NCBI GenBank assembly: GCA_030539285.1
Contig: JAUNSH010000021.1
Location: 1 to 46,502, forward strand
DNA from: Eubacteriales bacterium
GTDB taxonomy: Bacteria > Bacillota > Clostridia > Oscillospirales > Oscillospiraceae
Direction: 5' to 3'
Length of the DNA: 46,502 bases
The translations under genes and the position numbers were made by a program. The notes under the pieces are model-generated. The model searched no databases and was not told the origin of the DNA. It saw nothing but the letters and a program-made list of their open reading frames with translations. Each line of letters starts with the position of its first letter. Position 1 is the first letter of the stretch. Positions 32,632 through 40,992 of this stretch are shown here, piece by piece.

Positions 32632-33477
32632 ATGAATCATCTGGTATTTCAGACGGACTTCGGTCTGGTCGACGGTGCGGTCAGTGCCATGTACGGCGTT
32701 GCCTACTCTGTCCATCCGCAGCTGAACATTCACGATCTGACCCACGACATCACACCCTACAATATATGGGAAGCCAGCTACCGCCTGATCCAAACCATCC
32801 GCTACTGGCCCCAGGGGACGGTGTTTGTGTCTGTGGTCGATCCCGGCGTTGGCTCTGACCGAAAGAGCGTTGTGGTCAAAACCGCCAGCGGACATTATAT
32901 TGTCACCCCGGACAACGGAACCCTGACTCACGTCATTCGGTTTGATGGGATCGAGGAGGTTCGTGAGATCGATGAAAATGTGAACCGCCTTCCCCGTTCC
33001 GGAGAAAGCTATACCTTCCACGGCCGGGACGTTTACGCCTACACCGGCGCGCGGCTGGCCAGCGGCATCATTGATTTTTCTCAGGTCGGTCCTGTCCGGG
33101 ATATCGATTCTCTGGTCCGGCTTCCCATCATCGAGCCACGGCTGGAGGGGAACGCCGTGTGCGGTACCATCGACGTGCTGGATGTGCGGTTCGGCAGTCT
33201 TTGGACCAACATTCCCCGGACGCTGTTCCTGCAAACCGGTACTGCCTATGGCGACCGGGTGAGCATCACGATTGAGAACGACACCCGCTGCGTCTACCGC
33301 AATATTATTCAGTTTGCAAAAAGCTTTGCCGATGTCTATGTCGGTGAAGCCCTGGCCTATGTGAACAGTCTGGACTGTGTTGCCGTTGCCATCAATCAGG
33401 GCAGCTTTGCCCGGGCTTACAACATCGGCACCGGCAATTCCTGGCGTATCCGTATTGAGCCTTTCAAGGGCTTCTGA
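32632..33477 (+). CDS. S-adenosylmethionine hydrolase (SAM hydroxide adenosyltransferase, DUF62)
   Basis: 281 aa. Family motifs are FQTDFGLVDGAVSAMYGV at the N-terminus, HDLTHDITPYNIWEASY, VFVSVVDPGVGSDRKSVVV, YIVTPDNGTLTHV and YTFHGRDVYAY. The Asp-Arg-His triad reported for DUF62 enzymes corresponds here to D70, R77 and H130. The family uses water or hydroxide to split SAM into adenosine and L-methionine; halogenases are relatives. It is the first gene of an operon with an ECF transporter (57 bp to the S component). AGGAGG lies about 9 nt before the ATG. Confidence 0.9.
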   Translation: MNHLVFQTDFGLVDGAVSAMYGVAYSVHPQLNIHDLTHDITPYNIWEASYRLIQTIRYWPQGTVFVSVVDPGVGSDRKSVVVKTASGHYIVTPDNGTLTHVIRFDGIEEVREIDENVNRLPRSGESYTFHGRDVYAYTGARLASGIIDFSQVGPVRDIDSLVRLPIIEPRLEGNAVCGTIDVLDVRFGSLWTNIPRTLFLQTGTAYGDRVSITIENDTRCVYRNIIQFAKSFADVYVGEALAYVNSLDCVAVAINQGSFARAYNIGTGNSWRIRIEPFKGF

Positions 33478-33533
33478 TAAAAAGCTGTTTTGGCATTTAT
33501 GCCTGAATAGAAAAATCTATGGAGGTAGAAATC

Positions 33534-34082
33534 ATGAAGAAATTTTCTGTGAAAACCATCGTTGCCATCGGCATCGGCGCTGCCCTGTTCTTTGTGCTGG
33601 GCCGCTTTGTCGCCATCCCCAGTCCTGTGCCCAACACCAGTATCTCTGTGCAGTACGGCCTGCTGGCATTCCTTGCGGTTGTCTACGGTCCCGTCGCCGG
33701 TGCTCTGGTCGGCCTGATCGGACATACCCTCATCGACTTCAGCTACGGCTGGGGTGTGTGGTGGAGCTGGGTCATCGCGTCCGGCGTGTTCGGCCTGCTG
33801 ATGGGTCTTGCCGCCAAGACCCTGAAGATGGAAGAAGGCGAGCTGGGCAAGAAGGGCCTGATCAAGTTCAACATCTCTCAGCTGGTGTGCCATCTGATCT
33901 GCTGGCTGGCCGTCGCTCCTGTGCTGGATGTGTACATGATGGGTGAGCCTTGGGACAAGCTGATCGCCCAGGGCCTGATGGCCGCTATTGCCAACGCCGT
34001 TACCACCGCCATTGTTGGCAGCCTGCTGTGCGTCGCCTATGCCGCCACCAAGACCAAGGCCGGCAGCCTGACCAGGGAATAA
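33534..34082 (+). CDS. ECF transporter S component (UPF0397 family)
   Basis: 182 aa, five or six membrane segments. The N-terminal ALFFVLGRFVAIPSPVPNTS and QYGLLAFLAVVYGPVAGALV with the charged WWSWVIASGVFGLLMGL segment match the UPF0397 group, often labelled riboflavin-type S component, although the substrate of this branch is not settled. GGAGG 8 nt before the ATG at 33534 sets the start; five residues of upstream frame are unlikely to be translated. It provides specificity for the ATPase and T component encoded downstream. Confidence 0.87.
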   Translation: MKKFSVKTIVAIGIGAALFFVLGRFVAIPSPVPNTSISVQYGLLAFLAVVYGPVAGALVGLIGHTLIDFSYGWGVWWSWVIASGVFGLLMGLAAKTLKMEEGELGKKGLIKFNISQLVCHLICWLAVAPVLDVYMMGEPWDKLIAQGLMAAIANAVTTAIVGSLLCVAYAATKTKAGSLTRE

Positions 34083-34096
34083 TTTACAGCATTTAA

Positions 34097-34124
34097 AAGG
34101 CAGGCGCAACCGCCTGCCTTTGTT
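34097..34124 (+). other. Stem-loop between S component and ATPase genes
   Basis: Perfect 10-bp stem aaggcaggcg / cgcctgcctt (34097-34106, 34111-34120) with a 4-nt loop, followed by tgttcg. It resembles a weak terminator that could lower expression of the energising module relative to the S component. Confidence 0.6.
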
Positions 34125-34142
34125 CGTCAGGAGGAATCCCCA

Positions 34143-35852
34143 TTGGAGAAGGAACCCATTATCCGTTTTCAGGACTTCGGCTTCCAGTATACCGCCCAGG
34201 CGGAGCCGACCCTGTACCATATCGATCTGGACATCTACAAGGGTGAGAAGGTGCTGATCGCCGGGCCTTCTGGCTGCGGCAAGTCCACCCTCGCCCACTG
34301 CATCAACGGCCTTGTGCCCAATTCCTACCCAGGAAAATCCACCGGCAGCCTGACCATTGGCGGCAAAAACGCGAAGGATCAGGGCTTGTTTGAACTTTCT
34401 CAGACAGTCGGAACCGTCTTACAGGATTCCGACGGACAGTTTATCGGCCTGACCGTGGCGGAGGATATCGCCTTTGCGCTGGAAAATGACTGCGTGCCCA
34501 TTGGTCCTATGCATGACACCGTGGAGCGTATCGCGGAACTGGTGGACGTTAAACAGGTACTGAACCACGCGCCCCATGAGATTTCCGGCGGGCAGAAGCA
34601 GCGGGTTGGCTTAGGCGGTGTCATGGTGGGAAACGTGGACGTTTTGCTGTTCGACGAACCCCTTGCCAATTTGGATCCCGCCACAGGCAAACAAGCCATC
34701 GTTCTCATCGACGAGATCCAAAAGCGGACCGGATGCGCCGTCATTATCATCGAACACCGGGTTGAAGATGTACTATATTGCCCGGTTGACCGCATTATTC
34801 TGATGGAAGACGGACACATTCGCTATAACGGTGACCCGGACTCCCTTCTTTGCACCGGTCTGCTGCCCGAGTGCGGTATTCGGGAACCCCTGTATGTCAC
34901 GGCCCTGAAATACGCGGGCGTTGAATTGTCAAAAGACATGCGCCCGTCCTATCTCCCGGAGCTGACTCTGACTGAGGTGCAGAAGGAGCAGGTGCGCAGC
35001 TGGTATGAGCAACATCCCAATACCGAAGTCAGTGAAGCTGCACCAGTGCTGCTTCGAGCGGAAAACATTGATTTTACCTATGACGGAGGACACCATGCCC
35101 TGCGGGGCGTCAGTGTGACTGTCCACAAGGGAGAAATGCTCAGCATTGTGGGCACCAACGGCGCGGGAAAGTCCACCTTCTCCAAGGTAGTCTGCGGCTT
35201 TGAGAAAGCCCAAAGTGGCATTCTGGAACTGAATGGTATCGATCTGAACACCCTTTCCATCAAGGAACGAGCCGATCACATCGGCTATGTCATGCAGAAT
35301 CCCAACCAGATGATCTCCAAAACCCAGATTTTTGACGAGGTGGCGCTGGGGCTGCGAAATCGCGGAGTAGCAGAAGAAGAGATCCGCCCAAGGGTTGAGG
35401 AAACCCTGAAAGTCTGTGGGCTGTACCCCTTCCGCAACTGGCCCGTTTCCGCCCTGAGCTATGGGCAGAAAAAGCGGGTGACCATCGCTTCTATTCTGGT
35501 GCTGAAGCCGGAGATGATCCTGCTGGACGAACCTACCGCCGGTCAGGATTTGAAGCATTACACAGAGATCATGGATTTTCTGAAGGAACTGAACCAACAG
35601 GGCATCACGGTTGTACTGATCACCCACGATATGCACCTGATGCTGGAATACACTCCCCGGGCGGTGGTTTTCAACGCCGGCAGGGTCATCGCCGACAAAT
35701 CCGCGGCAGAGGTACTGAATTCCCCGGAAATTGTGGCGGAAGCCCATTTGAAGGAGACTTCCCTTTACCACCTGTCCGCCCTGTGCGGCATTGACGATCC
35801 CGAGGAGTTCACCCGCCGCTTTATCGCCAGAGACCGGGAGGTGCGCAAATGA
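34143..35852 (+). CDS. ECF transporter fused double ATPase (EcfA-EcfA')
   Basis: 569 aa with two ABC ATPase domains. Domain 1 has Walker A GPSGCGKSTLAH (about 40-51), signature EISGGQKQRVGLGGVMV and Walker B LLFDEPLANLDP. Domain 2 has Walker A GTNGAGKSTFSK (about 340), signature ALSYGQKKRVTIASILV and Walker B ILLDEPTAGQD. A linker of about 60 residues between them resembles the DUF3744 insert of this subgroup. The start is a TTG at 34143, strongly supported by AGGAGG 8 nt upstream. It overlaps the T component by 4 bp. Together they form a dedicated (group II) ECF transporter rather than a shared module. Confidence 0.92.
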   Translation: MEKEPIIRFQDFGFQYTAQAEPTLYHIDLDIYKGEKVLIAGPSGCGKSTLAHCINGLVPNSYPGKSTGSLTIGGKNAKDQGLFELSQTVGTVLQDSDGQFIGLTVAEDIAFALENDCVPIGPMHDTVERIAELVDVKQVLNHAPHEISGGQKQRVGLGGVMVGNVDVLLFDEPLANLDPATGKQAIVLIDEIQKRTGCAVIIIEHRVEDVLYCPVDRIILMEDGHIRYNGDPDSLLCTGLLPECGIREPLYVTALKYAGVELSKDMRPSYLPELTLTEVQKEQVRSWYEQHPNTEVSEAAPVLLRAENIDFTYDGGHHALRGVSVTVHKGEMLSIVGTNGAGKSTFSKVVCGFEKAQSGILELNGIDLNTLSIKERADHIGYVMQNPNQMISKTQIFDEVALGLRNRGVAEEEIRPRVEETLKVCGLYPFRNWPVSALSYGQKKRVTIASILVLKPEMILLDEPTAGQDLKHYTEIMDFLKELNQQGITVVLITHDMHLMLEYTPRAVVFNAGRVIADKSAAEVLNSPEIVAEAHLKETSLYHLSALCGIDDPEEFTRRFIARDREVRK

Positions 35853-36676
35853 CCAACCTCTTTAACTACATTGACCGCCCCTCCCCTATTCACCGGCTCA
35901 CCGGCGCCTGCAAGCTGGTGTGCCTGATCCTATGGACACTGGCTGCCATGACCAGCTTCTATACGCCGCTGCTGGTGGTGATGACCGTCGCCGCCGTGGT
36001 TCTGTTCCGAATTGCAAGGCTGAAACTGAAGGATATCTCCGTCACGCTGGGGATCATGTGTGTTTACATTGTGATGAACAACATTCTGATCTTCCTGTTC
36101 AGCCCCATGCACGGAACCAGCATCTATGGTACAACGACAGTTCTGTTCCACATTGCAGGCCCCTACAGCGTGACAGCGGAGCAGCTGTTCTATCACCTGA
36201 ATGTGATTCTGAAAAACGCCTGCACCATTCCCATTGTTCTGCTGTTCGTGTGCACTACCAATCCTTCCGAATTTGCCGCATCCCTGAACCGTATTGGCAT
36301 CAGCTACCGCATCAGCTATGCTGTGGCACTGGCTCTGCGTTATATCCCGGATATTCAGCGGGAATACCGGGACATCTCCCTGGCCCAGCAGGCCCGGGGT
36401 ACGGAAATGAGCAAGAAGGCCAGCCTGATCGACCGATTGAAAGCCGCCAGCTCCATTCTGATCCCTTTGATCTTGTCCTCCATGGAGCGCATCGAGACCA
36501 TTTCCAACGCCATGGAACTGCGGGGCTTCGGCAAGGCGAAAAAGCGCACCTGGTATTCAGGCCGCCCCTTCTCCAAGATGGACGTTGCCTGTATGCTGAT
36601 CTGCGCGGCGCTGATGCTGCTGTCGCTGACGCTGACCTACCTGAACGGCGGACGCTATTTCAACCCATTCCGATAA
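35849..36676 (+). CDS. ECF transporter T component
   Basis: 275 aa membrane protein (about five or six segments), EcfT/CbiQ family. The coupling-helix Ala-Arg-Gly signatures are visible as LAQQARGTEMS (about 178) and MELRGFGKAKKRTW (about 225). It links the S component to the two ATPase domains. The ATGA overlap with the ATPase gene implies coupled translation. Last gene of the operon. Confidence 0.92.
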   Translation: MTNLFNYIDRPSPIHRLTGACKLVCLILWTLAAMTSFYTPLLVVMTVAAVVLFRIARLKLKDISVTLGIMCVYIVMNNILIFLFSPMHGTSIYGTTTVLFHIAGPYSVTAEQLFYHLNVILKNACTIPIVLLFVCTTNPSEFAASLNRIGISYRISYAVALALRYIPDIQREYRDISLAQQARGTEMSKKASLIDRLKAASSILIPLILSSMERIETISNAMELRGFGKAKKRTWYSGRPFSKMDVACMLICAALMLLSLTLTYLNGGRYFNPFR

Positions 36677-36713
36677 AAATTGCGCCGGGAAAATTCATTC
36701 CCGGCGCAATTAC
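36676..36713. terminator. Bidirectional terminator between ecfT and the AGCS gene
   Basis: Perfect 13-bp stem attgcgccgggaa / ttcccggcgcaat (36679-36691, 36698-36710) with a 6-nt loop. The minus-strand exit has a TTTTTAT tract, serving the AGCS gene. The plus-strand exit (tactgttta) is weaker and serves the ECF operon. Confidence 0.88.
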
Positions 36714-36716
36714 TGT

Positions 36717-38108
36717 TTATTCGCCCGTCAGATTGTCTTCATCCTTGGCAAACTTTGCCACTACGCCGCTGAGAGCCAGAACCGCCAGAAGGTTGGGAAT
36801 GACCATCAGACCGTTGAACATATCAGACATGTCCCACACCAGAGAAACCTTCTGGAAGGAGCCGACAGCGATGAAGACCAGCGCAATAACACCATAGACC
36901 ACCCGGGCGGCTTTCTTTCCCTTGAACAGGGCCTTTACGTTGGATTCACCGAAGAAATACCAGCCGATGATGGTGGAGAAAGCGAAGAACAGCAGGCAGA
37001 TGGCTACAAACGCGTTGCCAAAGCCGCCGAAGGAATGGTTGAAGGCCGCCTGAGCCAATGCGGTGCCGCTGAGCAGCTCACCGTCCGCGCCCACAGTGCC
37101 CAGAACGCCGGAGGTCAGAATGACCAGAGCGGTCATGGTCAGCACCACAAAGGTATCGATGAACACGCCGATCATTGCCACAACGCCCTGATCCTGGGGC
37201 TTGGCCACCTTGGCCAGCGCGTGGGCGTGAGGGGTGGAACCCATACCGGCTTCGTTGGAGAACAGGCCCCGGGCCACGCCAAACCGCATGGCCTCCTTGA
37301 CGGTAACGCCCAGTGCGCCGCCCAGAACTGCCTGGGGATTGAACGCGCCCACAAAAATCGCCTTGAACGCGGGCAGGATATTCCCGGCATTCATAATGAT
37401 GGCCACCAGTGAGCCAAGGATGTAGAAGACGGCCATAATGGGCACCAGCTTTTCCGTGACCGCAGCGATCCGCTTGACACCGCCCAGGAAAATAAAGGCG
37501 CACACAGCGGCAATGATCACGCCAATCACTTCCTTGGGAACGCCAAAAGCGGTGTGGAATGCATCACCGATGGAATTGGACTGCACCATGTTGCCCATGA
37601 AGCCCAAGGCAAGGGTAATGGCGACAGCAAAGAACCCAGCCATGAAACTGCCCAGTTTGCCCTTAAAAGCTGCCTTGATGTAATAGATTGGGCCGCCGGT
37701 CACCTCACCGTTTTCGTTGGTCTGCTTATACTTCTGTGCCAGTACCGCCTCACCGTAAATGGTGGACATACCAAAGAATGCGGACACCCACATCCAGAAG
37801 ATCGCGCCGGGGCCGCCGGAGGCCAGAGCCGTGGCGCAGCCGGCAATGTTGCCGGTGCCGACCTGGGCCGCGATGGCTGTTGCCAGTGCCTGGAAAGAGC
37901 TCATGCCCTCCTTGCCGGCACCCTCGCCTACCAGCTTGATGTTGCCGAAGACTCTGCGCATACCCTCGCGGAACTTTCGGATCTGCACAAACCGGGTGCG
38001 GATGGAGAAATATACACCGCTGCCCAGAAGCAGGAACAGGAGCACAAGGCACTTGTTCCAAAGGACGTCATTGACTGCTGCCACGATCTGCGTTACGATT
38101 GCTTCCAT
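36717..38108 (-). CDS. Alanine/glycine:cation symporter (AGCS family)
   Basis: 463 aa, about 11 membrane segments. The family signature AAQVGTGNIAGCATALASGG and PGAIFWMWVSAFFGMSTIYG are clear, as are TGGPIYYI and FSNEAGMGSTPHAHALAK. It imports alanine or glycine with Na+ or H+. The ATG at 38108 with GAGGT upstream is chosen; in-frame sequence extending to 38186 runs through the riboswitch. Control by a glycine riboswitch suggests glycine is the main substrate, and repression or activation would depend on the platform just upstream. Confidence 0.94.
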   Translation of the reverse strand: MEAIVTQIVAAVNDVLWNKCLVLLFLLLGSGVYFSIRTRFVQIRKFREGMRRVFGNIKLVGEGAGKEGMSSFQALATAIAAQVGTGNIAGCATALASGGPGAIFWMWVSAFFGMSTIYGEAVLAQKYKQTNENGEVTGGPIYYIKAAFKGKLGSFMAGFFAVAITLALGFMGNMVQSNSIGDAFHTAFGVPKEVIGVIIAAVCAFIFLGGVKRIAAVTEKLVPIMAVFYILGSLVAIIMNAGNILPAFKAIFVGAFNPQAVLGGALGVTVKEAMRFGVARGLFSNEAGMGSTPHAHALAKVAKPQDQGVVAMIGVFIDTFVVLTMTALVILTSGVLGTVGADGELLSGTALAQAAFNHSFGGFGNAFVAICLLFFAFSTIIGWYFFGESNVKALFKGKKAARVVYGVIALVFIAVGSFQKVSLVWDMSDMFNGLMVIPNLLAVLALSGVVAKFAKDEDNLTGE

Positions 38109-38131
38109 TTTTTGACCTCTTTCTGACAAAC

Positions 38132-38160
38132 AAAAATCGCTGGACGCAACTGCTCCAGCG
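38132..38160 (-). terminator. Expression-platform terminator of the AGCS glycine riboswitch
   Basis: On the minus strand CGCTGGA pairs with TCCAGCG (38154-38160, 38138-38144) and is followed by ATTTTTG. It lies 25 nt before the AGCS start codon. Confidence 0.85.
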
Positions 38161-38189
38161 AAAAGAAAGCGCGCTTCCCCTGCCAATTA

Positions 38190-38365
38190 GGAAACGGGCT
38201 TACTCTGTCCTTTTACCTGAGAGATTCGGCATTTGCAGCCTTGCACCTTCGGTACCCATTATCCGGGATTCTCCAGAGCCACATCCATTCTTAGTCCCCA
38301 CCTGATATCAGGCACCTGAGAGTGTTACTCCTTCGGCAGGCTTGCGCCATTCCCCTAAGAACTTC
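38190..38365 (-). ncRNA. Tandem glycine riboswitch (AGCS symporter)
   Basis: Minus strand: aptamer 1 has CTTAGGGGAATGGCGC, GCCTGCCGAAGGAG and AACACTCTCAGGTGCC, closing with GGGGACTAAG. Aptamer 2 has CTCTGGAGAATCC, GGTACCGAAGGTGC and AATCTCTCAGGTAAAAGGAC, closing with AGAG. Both carry the CCGAAGG and CTCTCAGG core. This is the second glycine sensor in the window; it sits in front of a probable glycine carrier. Confidence 0.93.
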
Positions 38366-38391
38366 GTTTGTCGGTATTAAATTACTCTGAC

Positions 38392-38420
38392 ATGATACAC
38401 TAAGAGCACCACCGTGTCAA
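38392..38420 (-). promoter_or_regulatory. Promoter of the riboswitch-AGCS transcript
   Basis: Minus-strand TTGACA (38415-38420), 17-bp spacer, TATCAT (38392-38397). The predicted start near 38385 places it directly ahead of the first glycine aptamer. Confidence 0.85.
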
Positions 38421-38514
38421 CAGGTATTGTGGATTTTTCAGCATTTGATGAACATATTGTGCAAATTGCGCCTGATTTTACACTATTTATACAAATCTTT
38501 ATCCTTTTTCCATA

Positions 38515-38542
38515 TTGACTTGCGGTCGAATTGTGTTATAAT
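38515..38542 (+). promoter_or_regulatory. Strong promoter ahead of the pot leader RNA
   Basis: TTGACT (38515-38520), 16-bp spacer and a perfect TATAAT (38537-38542). Predicted start near 38549, about 440 nt upstream of potA. Confidence 0.85.
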
Positions 38543-38548
38543 GGACCC

Positions 38549-38955
38549 GTCTCAATTGGAAAGAGTCTTTCCAAAGCAAGATACTGCGACCGCCGGTCCA
38601 AAGCCGGCTAAGGCCATACGGACAGCCGGGTCGAATGCCGAAGACCGCCCTTAAGCGGTTTGGCAACTTCTGTTGCCTTATTGATTGAGTTAAAAGCTCA
38701 GTTTTATAAGTTGGTTACTATAAACCGATCATGCCCCATGGCATAAACTTGTGAAATGATCAATAAGAGTAGTAAAAGTAATCTTTGCTATATAGACTCT
38801 GATCTGATTCGGACGCGATTCCCTTTCTGCGCTGCCGGATGCGAAATTTGTCGAACCTTTTCGGATTTCGTATTGTCTTTGTCCGGTTTTCCTGAGAGGG
38901 CGTTGCAGAAATGACACAAGCGGTATGCCGATGCTCGGCGTACCGCTTTTTCTTT
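38549..38955 (+). ncRNA. Structured leader RNA of potABCD, class not recognised
   Basis: The roughly 400 nt between a strong promoter and an intrinsic terminator contain no credible gene but many local stems: ggaaag/ctttcc (about 38560-38574), gccggt/gccggc (about 38595-38611), accgc/gcggt (about 38644-38660), ggcaac/gttgcc (about 38662-38677), atgcc/ggcat (about 38729-38743), gatca/tgatc enclosing it, and atgcgaaat/atttcgtat (about 38839-38873). A terminator at 38918-38955 ends it just before the potA ribosome binding site. I do not see the conserved cores of SAM, TPP, cobalamin, glycine, T-box or guanidine-I elements, nor of RNase P RNA, SRP RNA or tmRNA. It may be a polyamine-related riboswitch or a separate small RNA. 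Confidence 0.6.
38918..38955 (+). terminator. Terminator between leader RNA and potA
   Basis: Stem aagcggtatgccg (38918-38930) with cggcgtaccgctt (38936-38948), one G-T pair, 5-nt loop, then tttttcttt. It lies 32 nt before the potA start, so potABCD transcription from the 38515 promoter requires readthrough. Confidence 0.88.
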
Positions 38956-38986
38956 ATGCCAAAATACGGGAAAGAAGGAACGATAA

Positions 38987-40105
38987 ATGAATAAAATTAT
39001 CGAACTGAAAAACATCTCCAAGGCCTTTGACGGTGAAATGGTGCTGGACAACATTAGTCTTGACATCCATGACAATGAATTTATTACCCTTCTCGGCCCC
39101 TCCGGCTGCGGGAAAACCACCACGCTGCGGATCATCGGCGGCTTCGTATACCCTGACCAGGGCGACGTGATCTTTATGGGTGACCGCATCAACGACGTGC
39201 CCCCTCATAAGCGCAACGTCAACACCGTATTCCAGAAATACGCTCTGTTCCCCCACCTGAATGTGTTCGAGAACGTAGCCTTCCCCCTGCGGGAGCGGAA
39301 GCTGCCGAAGCAGGATATCAAGGAAAAGGTAGAAAAAATGCTGGACATGGTCATGCTGTCTGGCTTTGCCCACCGCCGTGTCACCAGCCTGTCCGGTGGT
39401 CAGCAGCAGCGTGTGGCCATCGCCCGGGCGTTGGTCAACGAACCCAAGGTCCTGCTGCTGGACGAGCCGCTGGGCGCACTGGATCTGAAGCTGCGCAAGG
39501 ATATGCAGCAGGAATTGAAAAAAATCCAGAAATCCACTGGAATCACCTTCATTTTTGTCACCCACGACCAGGAGGAAGCCCTGAGCATGTCCGACACCAT
39601 CGTGGTCATGAGCGAGGGCAAGATCCAGCAGATCGGCACCCCCCAGGACATTTACAACGAGCCTGTCAACGCCTTTGTCGCCGACTTCATCGGTGAGAGC
39701 AATATCGTGGACGGCGTGATGCTGGCGGATTACAAGGTGCGCTTCGGCGGTCAGATTTTCGATTGTCTGGACACCGGATTTGCTCCCAACGAGCCTGTGG
39801 ATGTGGTCATCCGTCCGGAAGACGTAGACATCGTGAAGCCCGAACCAGGCGTTCTGCAGGGCATCGTGACCTCCGTTACCTTTATGGGCGTTCACAATGA
39901 GGCCATTGTAGATATCGACGGCTTTAAGTGGATGATCCAGACCACTGACCCAGTGGAAGAGGGCGCCCATATCGGCATCTATCTGGAACCGGATGCCATC
40001 CATATCATGAAGAAGTCCAAGTATTCCGGTATGTTCGGCGACTACTCCTCCTTCTCCAATGAACTGGACGAGCTGTCCAATCCCGGAGGTGAGGAGGAAG
40101 AATGA
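38987..40105 (+). CDS. potA: Spermidine/putrescine ABC transporter ATPase PotA
   Basis: 372 aa. ABC domain with Walker [18 protein letters not shown] (about 37-53), Q-loop [17 protein letters not shown], signature [15 protein letters not shown] and Walker [19 protein letters not shown]-terminal TOBE region (about 285-350) is present. It drives polyamine uptake with PotBC. GAAGGA precedes the ATG. It overlaps potB by 4 bp. Confidence 0.95.
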   Translation: MNKIIELKNISKAFDGEMVLDNISLDIHDNEFITLLGPSGCGKTTTLRIIGGFVYPDQGDVIFMGDRINDVPPHKRNVNTVFQKYALFPHLNVFENVAFPLRERKLPKQDIKEKVEKMLDMVMLSGFAHRRVTSLSGGQQQRVAIARALVNEPKVLLLDEPLGALDLKLRKDMQQELKKIQKSTGITFIFVTHDQEEALSMSDTIVVMSEGKIQQIGTPQDIYNEPVNAFVADFIGESNIVDGVMLADYKVRFGGQIFDCLDTGFAPNEPVDVVIRPEDVDIVKPEPGVLQGIVTSVTFMGVHNEAIVDIDGFKWMIQTTDPVEEGAHIGIYLEPDAIHIMKKSKYSGMFGDYSSFSNELDELSNPGGEEEE

Positions 40106-40992
40106 GTACCGCGAAACGCAGGCATCCCCAGAATGCCTACCGGGCCGCGCTGGCCCCCTACTCTGTGTGGTCCTTTCTGTTTGTGGTGGTCCCGCTGGCT
40201 TTCATTGCCTACTACGCCTTTACGGATAACCAGTTTGCCTTTACCACCGAGAATGTGACCCGCTTCTTCACTGCCACCAGCAATATTGTGCAGGAGGATG
40301 GCACCTCCGTGGAGGTCAGGACTTACCTTCTGATCTTCATGCGCTCGGTCAAGCTGGCGGTGATTTCCACGATTATCTGCCTGCTGATGGGCTACCCCAT
40401 TGCCTATATCATGGCACGGGCCAAGGAACGGACCCAGAAGACCATGGTTACGCTCATTATGATCCCCATGTGGATGAACTTCCTGATCCGCACCTACGCC
40501 TGGATGACCATTTTGCAGGACACCGGCATTCTGAACGGCTTCCTCTCCGCGCTGGGTATCGGCATGGTGCACATCATCGGCACAGAAGCCGCCGTTATCA
40601 TCGGCATGGTCTACGACTATTTCCCCTATATGGTGCTGCCCATCTACTCGATCCTTGCCAAGCTGGATAACCGGCTGCTGGAAGCGGCCCGGGATCTGGG
40701 CTGCGGCAGTCTTTCTGTTCTGCGCCGGGTGATCATCCCGCTCAGTATGCCCGGTGTGATCTCCGGCATCACCATGGTTCTGATCCCATCCATCAGCACC
40801 TTCTACATTTCCCAGAAGCTGGGCAATGGCAAGTTCTTCCTGATCGGCGACGCCATCGAAGGACAGTATGTTGCCAATAATTTGCACTTTGCCGCCGCCA
40901 TCGCCTTTATCCTGATGCTGATCCTGCTGGTGTGCATGGCCTTGGTCAAATATGTTACCGCTCGGTATGTGTACGGAGGTGACGAGGAATGA
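40102..40992 (+). CDS. potB: Spermidine/putrescine ABC transporter permease PotB
   Basis: 296 aa with six predicted membrane segments. The inner-membrane-component signature is [20 protein letters not shown] followed by LSMPGVISG in the C-terminal half, and the first segment begins [20 protein letters not shown]. It pairs with PotC to form the channel. Overlaps potA and potC by 4 bp each. Confidence 0.94.
   Translation: MSTAKRRHPQNAYRAALAPYSVWSFLFVVVPLAFIAYYAFTDNQFAFTTENVTRFFTATSNIVQEDGTSVEVRTYLLIFMRSVKLAVISTIICLLMGYPIAYIMARAKERTQKTMVTLIMIPMWMNFLIRTYAWMTILQDTGILNGFLSALGIGMVHIIGTEAAVIIGMVYDYFPYMVLPIYSILAKLDNRLLEAARDLGCGSLSVLRRVIIPLSMPGVISGITMVLIPSISTFYISQKLGNGKFFLIGDAIEGQYVANNLHFAAAIAFILMLILLVCMALVKYVTARYVYGGDEE

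Noticed and set aside
32497-33234. Minus-strand extension of the flavin reductase frame by over 240 codons
   Set aside because: It is antisense to the SAM hydrolase gene, and the internal ATG at 32496 has an excellent RBS and a promoter at 32517-32545.
38427-38654. 75-codon plus-strand frame spanning the pot promoter
   Set aside because: It starts upstream of the predicted transcription start, includes the promoter itself and has no RBS.
38549-38955. RNase P RNA, SRP RNA or tmRNA in the pot leader
   Set aside because: The conserved elements (GAGGAAAGTC, GGTCAGGTCCGGAAGGAAGC-like and tag-peptide/tRNA-like ends) are absent.
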